A DNA stretch of 64,000 nucleotides from Bacteroidota bacterium (GCA_018818065.1 JAHISV010000011.1:124001-188000); one strand, 5' to 3'. Counted from the stretch's first letter, positions 34,220-43,333 are shown. The notes: a model not told the origin generated them from the letters alone. Numbers and translations are program-made.

Positions 34220-37084
34220 ATGAAATCTTTTAAGAAAGTCATTCCGATATTTTTATTCCTATTCTGTGTATCTTTTTCATTAGGACAAATTAAGATTCAC
34301 AGAAATCTTCGTGTTGAGGATGGTTTAGCCCAGTCGACAGTTAAATCAACTTTACAGGACAGCCGTGGATATTTGTGGTTTGGAACTGATAGCGGGATCA
34401 GTAGATGGGACGGAATTGATTTTGTGAATTATCAGTTAAGTGAGGGACTAATCCAGCAATATGTGGTCAATATACTTGAGCTGCCCGATAGTTCAATTCT
34501 TGCGGTTTCTTTTGATGGCGTAAGCAGGCTTAAGGATAATGAATTTCATAATACATCTATTGGAAAAGAAAGTCTCTACATTGAGAGTGCCACAATTGTA
34601 AATGGGCAGGTTTGGTTAGCGACAACTAATGGTATTTACAAATATGAGAATGATAAAATAACCAGGTTACAGATTAACGAAAAGGTAGACACTGCTGTTA
34701 TTACCTCAATTTTTCAATCAAAAAATCAGGATGTTTATATACCTACAAGAGAGGGTAATATATACTTGCTGAGAAACAATGAGCTGTTGACTCCTGATTT
34801 TAATAATGAATTACCTAAATGTACTATAAAAGATATTGTGGAAGGGAGAGACGGAAAACTATACTTTGCCTCATTCAGTGGTGTGTTTATTGTTGATGGC
34901 AAATTTGTTAGTGTATTGAATAAAAAGAATGGTTTGCCGAGTGACGATATATCCGCTTTGGCAGAGGGGAATGATGGAACCATTTATATTGGTACTCATG
35001 GAAATGGATTAATACTATATAACAAGGGAATTCTGGAATCTATCAATTCTGAAAATGGACTTCTTGATAACTACGTGATTTCTCTGGATATAGGAAATGA
35101 CGGCACCGTTTATATTGGCACTCGCGCCGCGGGAGTTTTTCTATACCGGAACAGACAATTCATCACTTACGATAAAACCGTTGGTCTTGCAGATAATTTT
35201 ATAATGTCTATCTCTGAAGACAAATATGGCAACATGTATTTTGGAAGCATGAACGCGGGTGTAAGTATTCTCACTAATAACGGCTTCAGGTATTTAAATA
35301 ATAAAAACGGACTTCAGACCAATGACGTTTCGTTTATGAGTAAAACACAGGATGGAAAAGTATTAATTCAAAATAAACATGCCGTAATTGTTTATGATGC
35401 TAATGGAAATCAAAAGATAGAATCATACGTTTATGGCGAAGAATTACCCTACATGCCCCGTTGTATGATGCAGAGTAAATCCGGCGATATTTGGATTGGA
35501 ACGAATCAGGGTTTACTGCTACTAAAGGATGGCAAGGTTGATGACCTGAAAAATGATCCAAGGTATATTAGCGAAAATATTGTTTCCATTACTGAAACAC
35601 CAGATGGAGAACTGAATATTGCTTCCTCCTACATGGGGCTTGCTCTTTTCCGGGATGGCAAATATAAAAGAATTACTACCGATAATGGTTTGGTAAACAA
35701 CCGTGTTATTACCACCATGATGGGAAGGAATGGAGATCTGTTTGTTGGTACTGTTCAGGGTCTGTCCATTGTTCGTGGTGACACAGTGCTTAATTACGAT
35801 ATCCGGGACGGGCTATCAGACAATACAATTTATGGTATTATTGAAGATGATGAGGGTAAACTTTATCTGACAACAAACAGGGGAATAAACGTTCTTAATT
35901 TTGAAGGGGGAAAACCCAAAATCAGAGTTATCAGGGCTGTTGATGGACTGGCCAGTGACGAGTTGAACGGACAAGCATGTTATAAAGACAAATTTGGAAG
36001 ACTATGGTTTGGCACCGTTAAAGGAGTTACTTGCTACGATCCTTCGAAAGATATTCCTCATTCTATTCCTCCTAAAATGCACCTAACACGCGCTCGACTT
36101 CTGGATAACGATATTGATGTTTTTGGATCCTCTTCAAAAACATTTAAATACGATGAAAATTATCTTAGGTTTGATTTCATTGGCATTAATATTTCTTCGC
36201 CCAAAAATGTTATTTACCAATATCATATGGAAGGGTTGAATGATGATTGGCTGGAAACAAAGCTGAGCTCTATTCAATACACAAATCTTAATGATGGTGA
36301 TTATAAATTTGAAGTCAGGGCAATGAATGAGTGGGGTTATTGGAGTGAACCGGCTTCATTCGAGTTTACTATTAATCCGCCTTTATGGGAGACATGGCCT
36401 TTTATTATTCTGGCAACACTTATGGTTCTTGGAATTGTTGCCTTTCTTGTAACCTACAGATTCAGGCAGCTGCTTGCCGTGGAACGATTAAGGACAAAAA
36501 TTGCAGCAGATCTGCACGATAACATTGGTGCCAGTTTAACGGAAATATCAATTTTGGGAGAAGTAATAAGCAAGAATATTGAGCATAAAAATCCAAGTGT
36601 GCTTTTAGGGCTGGAAAAAATTTCCGAGACTTCGAGAAACCTTGTTGATAAGATGAGCGATATTGTCTGGCTGGTTAACCCCAAAAGAGATTCGCTTTAT
36701 GATTTGATCCTGAGACTAAAAGATTCTTATTCAGAATTACTTTCTTACAGAGGTATATCATTCAAAGCTCATAACCTGAAATCTCTCGAGAAAATTTCTC
36801 TCAATATGGAACATCGACAAAACCTCTACCTCATTTTCAAGGAAGGCATTAATAATAGTATAAAGCACAGTTCCTGTGATGAAATAAATATTGAAGCAAA
36901 TGTTAGAGGCAAAAGCCTGGAGATGATTCTGCAGGATAATGGGATAGGATTTAGTGAGAATCTTAGCCATGGCAATGGGCTTGGTAACATGTTGGAAAGA
37001 GCAAAATTTATAGGTGGAGAATTGAAGGTTGAATCAAATAAAGGGACCGGAACTAAAATACAGTTCGTCGGTAACATTACTTAA
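34220..37084 (+). CDS. Two-component propeller sensor histidine kinase (HisKA_3 class)
   Basis: Transmembrane sensor kinase of 954 residues. Signal peptide MKSFKKVIPIFLFLFCVSFSLGQ. About 14 two-component-regulator propeller repeats cover residues ~25-620 (recurring WFGT, YIGT, IYIGTHGNGL-like units). A Y_Y_Y domain (about 655-720; GLNDDWLETKLSSIQYTNL) is followed by one membrane helix near 725-748. The dimerisation/phosphoacceptor helix has H766 in AADLHDNIGASL, and the HATPase has EGINNSIKHS and DNGIGFSENLSHGNGLGNM. This class pairs with NarL/LuxR-type regulators, and one is encoded 41 bp downstream. Related hybrid sensors detect oligosaccharides in the periplasm; the signal here is unknown. 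Confidence 0.93.
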   Translation: MKSFKKVIPIFLFLFCVSFSLGQIKIHRNLRVEDGLAQSTVKSTLQDSRGYLWFGTDSGISRWDGIDFVNYQLSEGLIQQYVVNILELPDSSILAVSFDGVSRLKDNEFHNTSIGKESLYIESATIVNGQVWLATTNGIYKYENDKITRLQINEKVDTAVITSIFQSKNQDVYIPTREGNIYLLRNNELLTPDFNNELPKCTIKDIVEGRDGKLYFASFSGVFIVDGKFVSVLNKKNGLPSDDISALAEGNDGTIYIGTHGNGLILYNKGILESINSENGLLDNYVISLDIGNDGTVYIGTRAAGVFLYRNRQFITYDKTVGLADNFIMSISEDKYGNMYFGSMNAGVSILTNNGFRYLNNKNGLQTNDVSFMSKTQDGKVLIQNKHAVIVYDANGNQKIESYVYGEELPYMPRCMMQSKSGDIWIGTNQGLLLLKDGKVDDLKNDPRYISENIVSITETPDGELNIASSYMGLALFRDGKYKRITTDNGLVNNRVITTMMGRNGDLFVGTVQGLSIVRGDTVLNYDIRDGLSDNTIYGIIEDDEGKLYLTTNRGINVLNFEGGKPKIRVIRAVDGLASDELNGQACYKDKFGRLWFGTVKGVTCYDPSKDIPHSIPPKMHLTRARLLDNDIDVFGSSSKTFKYDENYLRFDFIGINISSPKNVIYQYHMEGLNDDWLETKLSSIQYTNLNDGDYKFEVRAMNEWGYWSEPASFEFTINPPLWETWPFIILATLMVLGIVAFLVTYRFRQLLAVERLRTKIAADLHDNIGASLTEISILGEVISKNIEHKNPSVLLGLEKISETSRNLVDKMSDIVWLVNPKRDSLYDLILRLKDSYSELLSYRGISFKAHNLKSLEKISLNMEHRQNLYLIFKEGINNSIKHSSCDEINIEANVRGKSLEMILQDNGIGFSENLSHGNGLGNMLERAKFIGGELKVESNKGTGTKIQFVGNIT

Positions 37085-37131
37085 TAATTTTCGTAGATTT
37101 GGGAATCAACTAACTAACAGCAGTTTTGAAT

Positions 37132-37770
37132 ATGATTAATGTTGTAATTGTAGAAGATAGCGAAACGATAAGAGAAGGGCTCAATCTGTTGGTTGACGGC
37201 ACGGATGGATATAGCTGTATTGGTGCCTTTGAAGATTGCGAATCGATGCTTAAAAAAATTGAAAAGCTATCCCCCGATGTTATTCTTATGGATATTGGAT
37301 TACCGGGAATCTCCGGTATTGAAGGTATAAAGGAAGTAAAAAAAATTCTGCCGGATACTACAATTCTTGTATTAACAGTGTATGATGAAAATGAACTTGT
37401 TTTTCAGGCCCTTTGCGCTGGTGCCTGCGGATACCTGGTAAAGAAAACTTCTCCGGCTAACCTTTTAGAAGCAATAAAAGAAGCAAGCGAGGGAGGGGCA
37501 CCGATGACTTCCCATATAGCAAGGAAGGTTGTTAATTTCTTCCGGAATAAAGGTGTCTTCGCGCCATCGGAATCGAAAAATGTTCTTACTCCCAGAGAAA
37601 AAGAAGTTCTTGCGGGTCTTATTGATGGCAATAGTTACAAGGCTATCGCGGACTCACTATTTATCAGTGTCGACACTGTAAGATTTCACTTCAGAAACAT
37701 CTACAAAAAACTGCATGTACACTCCCAGAGTGAAGCCGTTGCAAAAGCTCTAAAAGAAGGTCTTATTTAA
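37132..37770 (+). CDS. NarL/FixJ-type response regulator
   Basis: Cognate regulator of the preceding propeller kinase, ~212 residues from the ATG at 37132 (TTG at 37126 is an alternative). The receiver domain has acidic residues ED near 9-10, phosphoacceptor D54 in VILMDIGLPGISG, T/S and K in LTVYDEN and YLVKKTSP. A linker leads to the LuxR-type HTH (LTPREKEVLAGLIDGNSYKAIADSL, then VDTVRFHFRNIYKKLHVHS). It probably dimerises on a palindromic site. A 16-bp perfect palindrome lies 16 bp after its stop codon (37786-37801) and half of it recurs at 37844-37852. Confidence 0.95.
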   Translation: MINVVIVEDSETIREGLNLLVDGTDGYSCIGAFEDCESMLKKIEKLSPDVILMDIGLPGISGIEGIKEVKKILPDTTILVLTVYDENELVFQALCAGACGYLVKKTSPANLLEAIKEASEGGAPMTSHIARKVVNFFRNKGVFAPSESKNVLTPREKEVLAGLIDGNSYKAIADSLFISVDTVRFHFRNIYKKLHVHSQSEAVAKALKEGLI

Positions 37771-37785
37771 CAATCGTTTTCAAAC

Positions 37786-37801
37786 CTACCCAATTGGGTA
37801 G
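37786..37801. promoter_or_regulatory. Perfect 16-bp palindrome, candidate regulator binding site
   Basis: CTACCCAATTGGGTAG is fully symmetrical, and CAATTGGGT recurs 43 bp later. Its symmetry and size suit a NarL-type dimer such as the one encoded immediately upstream. No experimental link is visible. Confidence 0.45.
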
Positions 37802-37942
37802 TAAAAACTCCTAATTCCAATACATTTACTCAAAAAAACCGTTCAATTGGGTGATTTTTTCTTGACATGTATTTGGTTAAGTTATCATTGGAAATTAAAA
37901 GTAATTAGTTCTTATAAAGATTGTTTTAGCAGAATAAATTTT

Positions 37943-38044
37943 ATCTGCGCCTCAGATTCGGGGGTAGAATTATTATAATAGCTCTCCTTCAAAATATTTT
38001 TTTAAAGGATTTAATAATTCTCGCTGAGGCGCAGATTTTTTTTT
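37943..38044 (+). ncRNA. Long three-helix hairpin with T-tract: terminator or structured small RNA
   Basis: The outer stem pairs ATCTGCGCCTCAG (37943-37955) perfectly with its complement at 38024-38036. Inside it GAATTATTA pairs with TAATAATTC and TCCTT with AAGGA, forming stacked helices around an A/T loop. The 3' arm runs directly into nine T (38036-38044). The outer helix is GC-rich in an otherwise AT-rich spacer, and the whole unit is ~100 nt, longer than ordinary terminators. It lies 106 bp upstream of the CPBP gene and could be a small RNA with its own terminator, or a leader. Confidence 0.5.
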
Positions 38045-38149
38045 GCAATCTATTATGAACTAAATCGGGGTGAAATATATTAAAAGAGCAATACTTTAGT
38101 AAAGTGTTCATCTCTTATATTTATGTAATCGCTATCTTCGAGGAAAAAA

Positions 38150-38863
38150 TTGTACCGGAACCTGGCAAGTGAAAATTATCTGAATAAGGAAGCTGTTTTT
38201 GTCGTTTCTTATTTCTTCATTTATATTTTACTCATTGCCATTTTTCCGGGTCTGGAATCAGCTAACTGGATATCACTGGTATTCTTACCTCTATTATTGA
38301 TTTATGTTCACCAAAAGAAAAACTCCACTCAAAATTCTTTCATCTTAAGTTTAGCCTCCTTTGGAATAAAAAAATATAATTTAGGCAGGGGGATACTGCT
38401 CTCATTATTTTTGGGCATCATCTCTGCTTTTCTGATAATGCTTTTTGCCATCACTAATGGCAAAATATATTTTCATGAAATTAATCCGGGTCTTTTGCTC
38501 TATCTTCCTATTGCTCTTCTTTTTATTCTATTAACTACAGCAATCCTCGAAGAATTTTTCTTTCGTGCAATTCTCCAATCCCGTATTGAAAGATTATTAA
38601 AAAGAAAATATGCCGCCATATTTATAAGTTCAGTTCTGTTTGGTTTATACTACCTTGCATTTTACTATGTTAATCAAAATTTAGTGCAATATAACTACAC
38701 TCATATTTCATTAATCACAGCATATGGGCATGGAATGTTTGTTGGACTTATTAGCGGTTATCTCTATACTAAAACTGAAGAAAACCTTATCGCATCAATT
38801 TTATATAATTCCCTGTGTAGTTCTATTGTTACAACAGTATATTTCCAGCAGTATTTTTTCTAG
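38150..38863 (+). CDS. CPBP-family intramembrane protein (Abi/CAAX-protease-like)
   Basis: Polytopic membrane protein of 237 residues with about seven hydrophobic helices. The CPBP motif 1 glutamates and arginine are present in ILEEFFFRAILQSRIE (EExxxR). Motif 2, normally FxxxH, reads LFGLYYLAF, so the expected metal-binding His is Tyr. A conserved-looking HGMFVGLISGYLY follows as motif 3. This may be an inactive or re-purposed member of the glutamic-type intramembrane protease family. The TTG start is supported by GAGGA ending five bases upstream. Next gene is 31 bp downstream. Confidence 0.75.
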   Translation: MYRNLASENYLNKEAVFVVSYFFIYILLIAIFPGLESANWISLVFLPLLLIYVHQKKNSTQNSFILSLASFGIKKYNLGRGILLSLFLGIISAFLIMLFAITNGKIYFHEINPGLLLYLPIALLFILLTTAILEEFFFRAILQSRIERLLKRKYAAIFISSVLFGLYYLAFYYVNQNLVQYNYTHISLITAYGHGMFVGLISGYLYTKTEENLIASILYNSLCSSIVTTVYFQQYFF

Positions 38864-38894
38864 GACTATACAATAAACTTAGACTGGAATCCCC

Positions 38895-39749
38895 ATGAAA
38901 ACTGAAGTTTTTTCTCTAATTTTTTCAATATTAATTCTTTCAGGGTGTAATAAGATGAAAGTTGATAAAACAGTAGATCTTGAAGAGATAATAAAAAGTG
39001 AAATTGCTTTTGCGAAACTATCTGAAACAACGGGACGTAAAACGGCATTTCTGAGTAATCTTCTTGATTCGGCGACCGTACTGGTTCCAATGCCAGCAAA
39101 GAGTATTGATGTTTATTCAACTGTAGAGGATTTACCGGGGCAATTATTGTGGCATCCGGAATATGCTGAAATATCTGATGATGGGAACATCGGTTTTACT
39201 ACTGGTCCCTGGATATTTACCGTTAATAGTGATGAACCAAAAAAATATTACGGACATTATCTTTCAATCTGGCAAAGGATACCTGAAAGGGGTTGGAAAA
39301 TAATATTTGATGCGGGTATCGGCTACCAGTCTGAAGTTGATCTTAATATTGAGACAAAAAAGTTTCCGGAAATTATGGCACCGGAAACTGAATCAACGCG
39401 TGAACTCTCTCAGGCCATTTCTTCTTTCAATGATATGGTATTGTTGGAAGGGGAGAAAGGGGCATACAATTCATACCTTAACGAGTATTGCCGGGTTTAC
39501 AGAGAGGGAATTGCACCTGAAATATCCAGACAAGTGCAACTTAATCAACTAATAGATTCTCCATTTGAGTATAAGTACACAAATTACACTTCGGGCGTAA
39601 GCGAATCAGAAGATTTTGGTTATGAATTTGGTTCATTGGAAGTTAATGATATACATTCCTCGCTCATAACGAACTACAGCTTTTGCAGAATTTGGAAATT
39701 AGTTGGTAGTGAGTGGAAAATACTGATTGATTTAAGACTCCGGATTTAG
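38895..39749 (+). CDS. Lipoprotein with SnoaL/DUF4440-like domains
   Basis: Exported lipoprotein of 284 residues. The signal is MKTEVFSLIFSILILSGC with Cys18 as lipidation site (LSGC lipobox). Two NTF2-like halves can be seen. The first (~30-140) includes ETTGRKTAFLSNLLDSATVL and YYGHYLSIWQRIPERGWKII. The second (~165-280) includes ISSFNDMVLLEGEKGAYNSY and NYSFCRIWKLVGSEWKILID. DUF4440/SnoaL-like folds bind small ligands or support enzymes; no catalytic residues are apparent. The next gene, convergent, is a kinase that also starts with a SnoaL-like domain, which may be coincidence. Function unknown. Confidence 0.7.
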   Translation: MKTEVFSLIFSILILSGCNKMKVDKTVDLEEIIKSEIAFAKLSETTGRKTAFLSNLLDSATVLVPMPAKSIDVYSTVEDLPGQLLWHPEYAEISDDGNIGFTTGPWIFTVNSDEPKKYYGHYLSIWQRIPERGWKIIFDAGIGYQSEVDLNIETKKFPEIMAPETESTRELSQAISSFNDMVLLEGEKGAYNSYLNEYCRVYREGIAPEISRQVQLNQLIDSPFEYKYTNYTSGVSESEDFGYEFGSLEVNDIHSSLITNYSFCRIWKLVGSEWKILIDLRLRI

Positions 39750-39853
39750 TGGATTAGAACCTCCGCGGAGTTTAATTGACCCTTCCTTTAAAAGACTATT
39801 GAAATTCTAATGGCTTCTTTACCATTGGCTGGATATCGGAAATCTGTTAGAAC

Positions 39854-42403
39854 TTAGTGATTTGTTTTGTGTAAAGTGAAGCTGAATGTTGACCCTTTAC
39901 CTTCCTCACTTTCAACCCAAATTTTACCACCGTTTCTTTCTATGAACTCTTTGCAAAGGGATAATCCAAGTCCGGTTCCTTTCTCTCCGGCAGTTCCGTG
40001 AGTAGAATAGAGTGTACTGAAATTGAATAGTTCAGAAGATTTTTCTGGTTCAATTCCAATCCCATAATCCTGGACAGAGACTACCTCAGAACCATCTTTC
40101 TCCAGGGACGAAATTATGATTTGACCATTAACAGGTGAAAATTTTATGGCATTTGTTATTAGATTCTGAATGACTGAGCGAAGCATATCGACATCAGCAT
40201 AAACATTGGTTGCAACTTCTATGTTGTTGACCAGGGAAATGTTCTTTTTCTCAGCGCTTTGATTTAATATTTCGAGTATTTTATTTACCAAATCATGCAG
40301 GTCAATATTTACAGGCTTATACTCCAGCATGTTTCTTTGCATCATCGACCACTGGAGCAGGTTTTCCAGAAGATCATGAAGATTTTTCAATTTGCTATTT
40401 AACCCTTTGCTAAACTCTGCTATTTCTTCCTGAGGTAAATTTTCTATTTCGGTGGCTAGTATTTCCGATGAACTTAGCAATGATTGAAAAGGACTCCTTA
40501 AATCATGAGCAATGATTGAGAAGAATTTGTCTTTGGTTGAGTTGAGTTCCTTTAATTGATTGTACTGTTCCTGAATAATAGATTCATTACGTTTCCTTTG
40601 GCTAATATCTCGTTCCACAAATAGTATACTTTCGGGATTGCCATTTGCATTGAGTAAAACAGTAGAATTCATATCAATGTAAAATCGGCTATTATCTTTT
40701 TTTATTGCCAGATATTCTGTTAGTTTGCTTTCTTTTTTACCTGTTAGTAATTTTTCAATGTTCTCTTTCAACTTTCCGTGATTCGAGGGATCTATGAAAT
40801 CGAAGGCTGACTTGCCGATAATTTCATCCTTATCTTCAATCGAATAACCGTACATTTCCGTTAGTTTATCAGACATCAATTGAATCTTGCCATCAAACGA
40901 TACCATTCCAATTCCGTCTGGTGAGGCTGAAATGATTGCCTCCAGTTTTTTATTACTTTGCCGCAGAGCCTCTTCAGCAATTTTCCGTTCAGTAATATCA
41001 CGCTGAACATAAAGAATACTTTCGGGCTCTCCGTTAGAATCCCGCAAAATGCTGGCATTAATATCAATGTAAAACCTGCTGTTGTCTTTTCTAAGTGCTA
41101 TGTATTCTGTTAATTTACCATCGTTGGTACCCGTTAGTAATTTGCGGGTATTTTCAAATAACAATTTATGATATGAGGGGTCAATATAATCAAAGACTGA
41201 TTTTCCTAATATTTCACTTTTTTCTTCAAGGTGATAACCGTGCATTTTCACTAATTTATCTGAGATAAGTTGAATTTTTCCCGTTAATGATATCATCCCA
41301 ATTCCATCTGGTGAGACTGATATAATAGCCTCCCATTTTTGGCTGCTTTGCTGTAAAGCTTCTTCTGCAATTTTGAGGTCAGTAATATCAGTAAGGAAGT
41401 TAAGTGTGGCAGGTGCGCCTTCCCAATCTATCAATACTCCATTCATATAAACCCAGCGAGTGCTTCCATCCTTGCTAAGTAACCGGAACATATAATAGCC
41501 GGGAACATCCTCACCTTTTAATCTTCTCTGATAACTGTTGATTACCATATCCCGATCTTCAGGGTGAATAAACATCTGGAAGGGGATTGTTCCAATTTCT
41601 TCTGCGGAGTAACCTGTCATCGTTAAGGTCATGGGGTTTGTCAATTTAAGCAAGCCCCCTTGTACTACAACAATAGCCTCGTGAGCTTTGTCCACAAGCA
41701 AATGGTACTTTTGTTCGCTCTTCTGCAGCGCCTCTTGAGCTAGTTTGTGTTCAATTATCTGTCTGGCCAGTTCTTCATTTGTCTTTTGAAGATTATCATT
41801 TAGCTTAGAAAGTTCATTAGTCCGCTCTGCAACTTGTGATTCCAGGAATTGATTGCGGTCAACCAGTTCCTGCATCGGATACACTTCACCTTCGCGAACA
41901 AGATGATAGGGAATTGAAATACTGCTATGTGTTATTTTCCAGTCATCCGATTCTTTGCGGAAAATGAGTACCAGGCGTGCAGTCTCGCGCGATAGTATAT
42001 GATCTTTGATGGGGAGGTGGATAGTGAAAAATCCCGTTGTAACAGCAATGGTTTCCGACAGCGACTGAATTGATACATCTTTTATCTCTATATGGATGGG
42101 ATCTTTTACCTGGGCAAAGTCCTGGCGGGTAATAGCTACCCATTCTGCCTTCTCTTTAACCAGAAAATCTCCGCCTCCGGTAAAACCAGAAAAATTTTCA
42201 CTAAAATGTGTTGTAAGCAAATCATCGCGGGAAGAGTACATCTTAATGTAGTTATCAAACAATTGACAGATGGATTGTTCATCCTGTTCTGTTAATCTAT
42301 CGACTGAGCATTTTTCATATCCCGCTTTAAGAGTGGCATTCTCTTGTTTTAGTTCATTTAATTCATGTAATAGTTCGGCTTTGGTTTTACTTCTCATTCT
42401 CAT
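39854..42403 (-). CDS. Cytosolic sensor histidine kinase: SnoaL-like domain, three PAS domains, HisKA
   Basis: Soluble kinase of 849 residues without membrane segments. It begins with a short coiled coil (TKAELLHELNELKQENATL), then a SnoaL/NTF2-like domain (~40-180; FDNYIKMYSSRDDLLTTHFS, LVLIFRKESDDWKITHSS). A coiled coil (~185-225) is followed by PAS1 (~225-345), PAS2 (~350-475) and PAS3 (~480-605). PAS2 and PAS3 are very alike (SPDGIGM, KLTEY, DNSRFYID, ESIL), showing an internal duplication. HisKA carries H633 in IIAHDLRSPFQSLL and HATPase_c ends near the stop with GTGLGLSLCKEFIERNGG. No response regulator is adjacent, so it is an orphan here. The signal is unknown. Confidence 0.93.
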   Translation of the reverse strand: MRMRSKTKAELLHELNELKQENATLKAGYEKCSVDRLTEQDEQSICQLFDNYIKMYSSRDDLLTTHFSENFSGFTGGGDFLVKEKAEWVAITRQDFAQVKDPIHIEIKDVSIQSLSETIAVTTGFFTIHLPIKDHILSRETARLVLIFRKESDDWKITHSSISIPYHLVREGEVYPMQELVDRNQFLESQVAERTNELSKLNDNLQKTNEELARQIIEHKLAQEALQKSEQKYHLLVDKAHEAIVVVQGGLLKLTNPMTLTMTGYSAEEIGTIPFQMFIHPEDRDMVINSYQRRLKGEDVPGYYMFRLLSKDGSTRWVYMNGVLIDWEGAPATLNFLTDITDLKIAEEALQQSSQKWEAIISVSPDGIGMISLTGKIQLISDKLVKMHGYHLEEKSEILGKSVFDYIDPSYHKLLFENTRKLLTGTNDGKLTEYIALRKDNSRFYIDINASILRDSNGEPESILYVQRDITERKIAEEALRQSNKKLEAIISASPDGIGMVSFDGKIQLMSDKLTEMYGYSIEDKDEIIGKSAFDFIDPSNHGKLKENIEKLLTGKKESKLTEYLAIKKDNSRFYIDMNSTVLLNANGNPESILFVERDISQRKRNESIIQEQYNQLKELNSTKDKFFSIIAHDLRSPFQSLLSSSEILATEIENLPQEEIAEFSKGLNSKLKNLHDLLENLLQWSMMQRNMLEYKPVNIDLHDLVNKILEILNQSAEKKNISLVNNIEVATNVYADVDMLRSVIQNLITNAIKFSPVNGQIIISSLEKDGSEVVSVQDYGIGIEPEKSSELFNFSTLYSTHGTAGEKGTGLGLSLCKEFIERNGGKIWVESEEGKGSTFSFTLHKTNH

Positions 42404-42518
42404 ACAATTTTTTTATTACAAAGATACCTTTAGTTATTTTTTGAAAAATTAAAATCTTTCGTTCTCACAGAATTACCATTTGTAAACCTATTCATGAATT
42501 TTACTACTTTCAATAAGT

Positions 42519-42544
42519 AATTTACCGCCGGTTCTTTGGCGGTA
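42519..42544. repeat. Small hairpin related to the TTTACCCGCC elements
   Basis: AATTTACCGCC with TACCGCC (42523-42529) pairing to GGCGGTA (42538-42544). It resembles the intergenic element near 48607-48630 (AATTTACCCGCC...GGGCGG). It follows the UPF0158 gene on the minus strand and may act as its transcript end, although no T-run follows. Confidence 0.45.
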
Positions 42545-42581
42545 CTATCTTCTTACATAGGAGGACAATCACAAAATTTGA

Positions 42582-43010
42582 TTAATGCACAATATACTCT
42601 ATTTGCTCTTTGACATACTCAATGTACTTCTCATTCTTAAATTGAAACCACTTCTCACGATATTCAGTCTCTGAATCAATGATGTCTTTAAAATTTCTAA
42701 AGGGCTTTGAAAGATCTAATCCCAGCTCCAATTTCTTTTTCAACTCTATATCTTCAATACTTTCCACAAAATATTCCATAACTCTAAACGACTCACTTGA
42801 ATCCATTTTCTCGAATTCAAAATACTGATCAAAATTCTCTTCAATTTCTTTTAGATCCTCATAAAGGAACTCATCATCAGCATAAAACAAATCATTTGTA
42901 TTTATTATACTCTTGATTTTATTTGTTACTTTGTTGATATAAACTTTCATCCCGCAGTCAAGATCTTCTGCGATTGATTTGATTTCATCATCTGTAAGAT
43001 TCATTTCCAT
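42582..43010 (-). CDS. UPF0158-like acidic protein
   Basis: Small, highly acidic soluble protein of about 142 residues. The opening MNLTDDEIKSIAEDLDCGMKV, the following strand VYINKVTNKIKSI, and the aromatic YREKWFQFKNEKYIEYV near the end match the general pattern of UPF0158 proteins, whose function is unknown. An AAGGA lies just upstream of two in-frame ATGs (43010 and 43004), so translation starts at one of these, and not at the TTG at 43022. The gene lies alone in the accessory region, with a hairpin after it. Some related proteins occur with mobile or cassette-like neighbours. Confidence 0.65.
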   Translation of the reverse strand: MEMNLTDDEIKSIAEDLDCGMKVYINKVTNKIKSIINTNDLFYADDEFLYEDLKEIEENFDQYFEFEKMDSSESFRVMEYFVESIEDIELKKKLELGLDLSKPFRNFKDIIDSETEYREKWFQFKNEKYIEYVKEQIEYIVH

Positions 43011-43134
43011 ATCATCCTTCAAATGTGTGTTAATAAATTAAATGTTCGCGAGTGATTTGTTTTGACTATCTCATCTCGCTCAGCTCCTATGCCAAAAAAG
43101 TAGTCTTTCTTATAACCCGCAGTTTACAAATTAT

Positions 43135-43333
43135 CTAACGCTCTCCGGTATCCTGCCAAATCAGTTTTTTATTTTTTCGTTCTGCAAAAAAATCTGAACC
43201 CCTTCCGTCACCTTGTCCGGTAATACCGCCATCAGGTGCGCAGATAATGTTACCATCCTTGTCGTAAAGAGTGCTGAACTGGTCACAGCATTGCGGCGGA
43301 ACATAATAAACCACTTCGCCCTGGAAAGTATAT
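43135..43333 (-). pseudogene. 3' fragment of a DUF6970-like lipoprotein gene
   Basis: Translating the minus strand gives the last ~65 residues of the lipoprotein encoded intact at 47749-48099: GEVVYYVPPQCCDQFSTLYD, then CAPDGGITGQGDGRGSDFF and KLIWQDTGER before a TAG at 43135-43137. The signal peptide and first half are missing. The frame is not open to any start upstream, because it runs straight into the stop codon of the cytochrome gene in another frame. By eye about four-fifths of the bases match the intact copy, so the two diverged some time ago. It lies at the downstream end of the cytochrome/BNR gene pair, and the intact copy lies at the upstream end. Confidence 0.85.

Larger units (their letters stand above)
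37771..38149. other. Intergenic region, 379 bp, with palindrome and long hairpin
   Basis: No protein gene is supported. The region holds, in order, the palindrome CTACCCAATTGGGTAG (37786-37801), a second half-site CAATTGGGT followed by six T (37844-37860), a TTGACA box at ~37862, and the long T-tailed hairpin at 37943-38044. The first and second CAATTGGGT/ACCCAATTG halves can pair over a 47-nt loop and act as a terminator for the response-regulator transcript. Confidence 0.6.

Noticed and set aside
39750-39853. CTCCGCGGAG palindrome as a bidirectional terminator
   Set aside because: No loop and no T-tract on either strand. It probably ends neither convergent transcript.
43130-43141. GCGTTAGAT as an attC R' box after the lipoprotein fragment
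   Set aside because: It matches GTTRRRY, but the equivalent bases in the intact copy (47749 region) read GCGATAGAG, so it is simply the gene end with one changed base.
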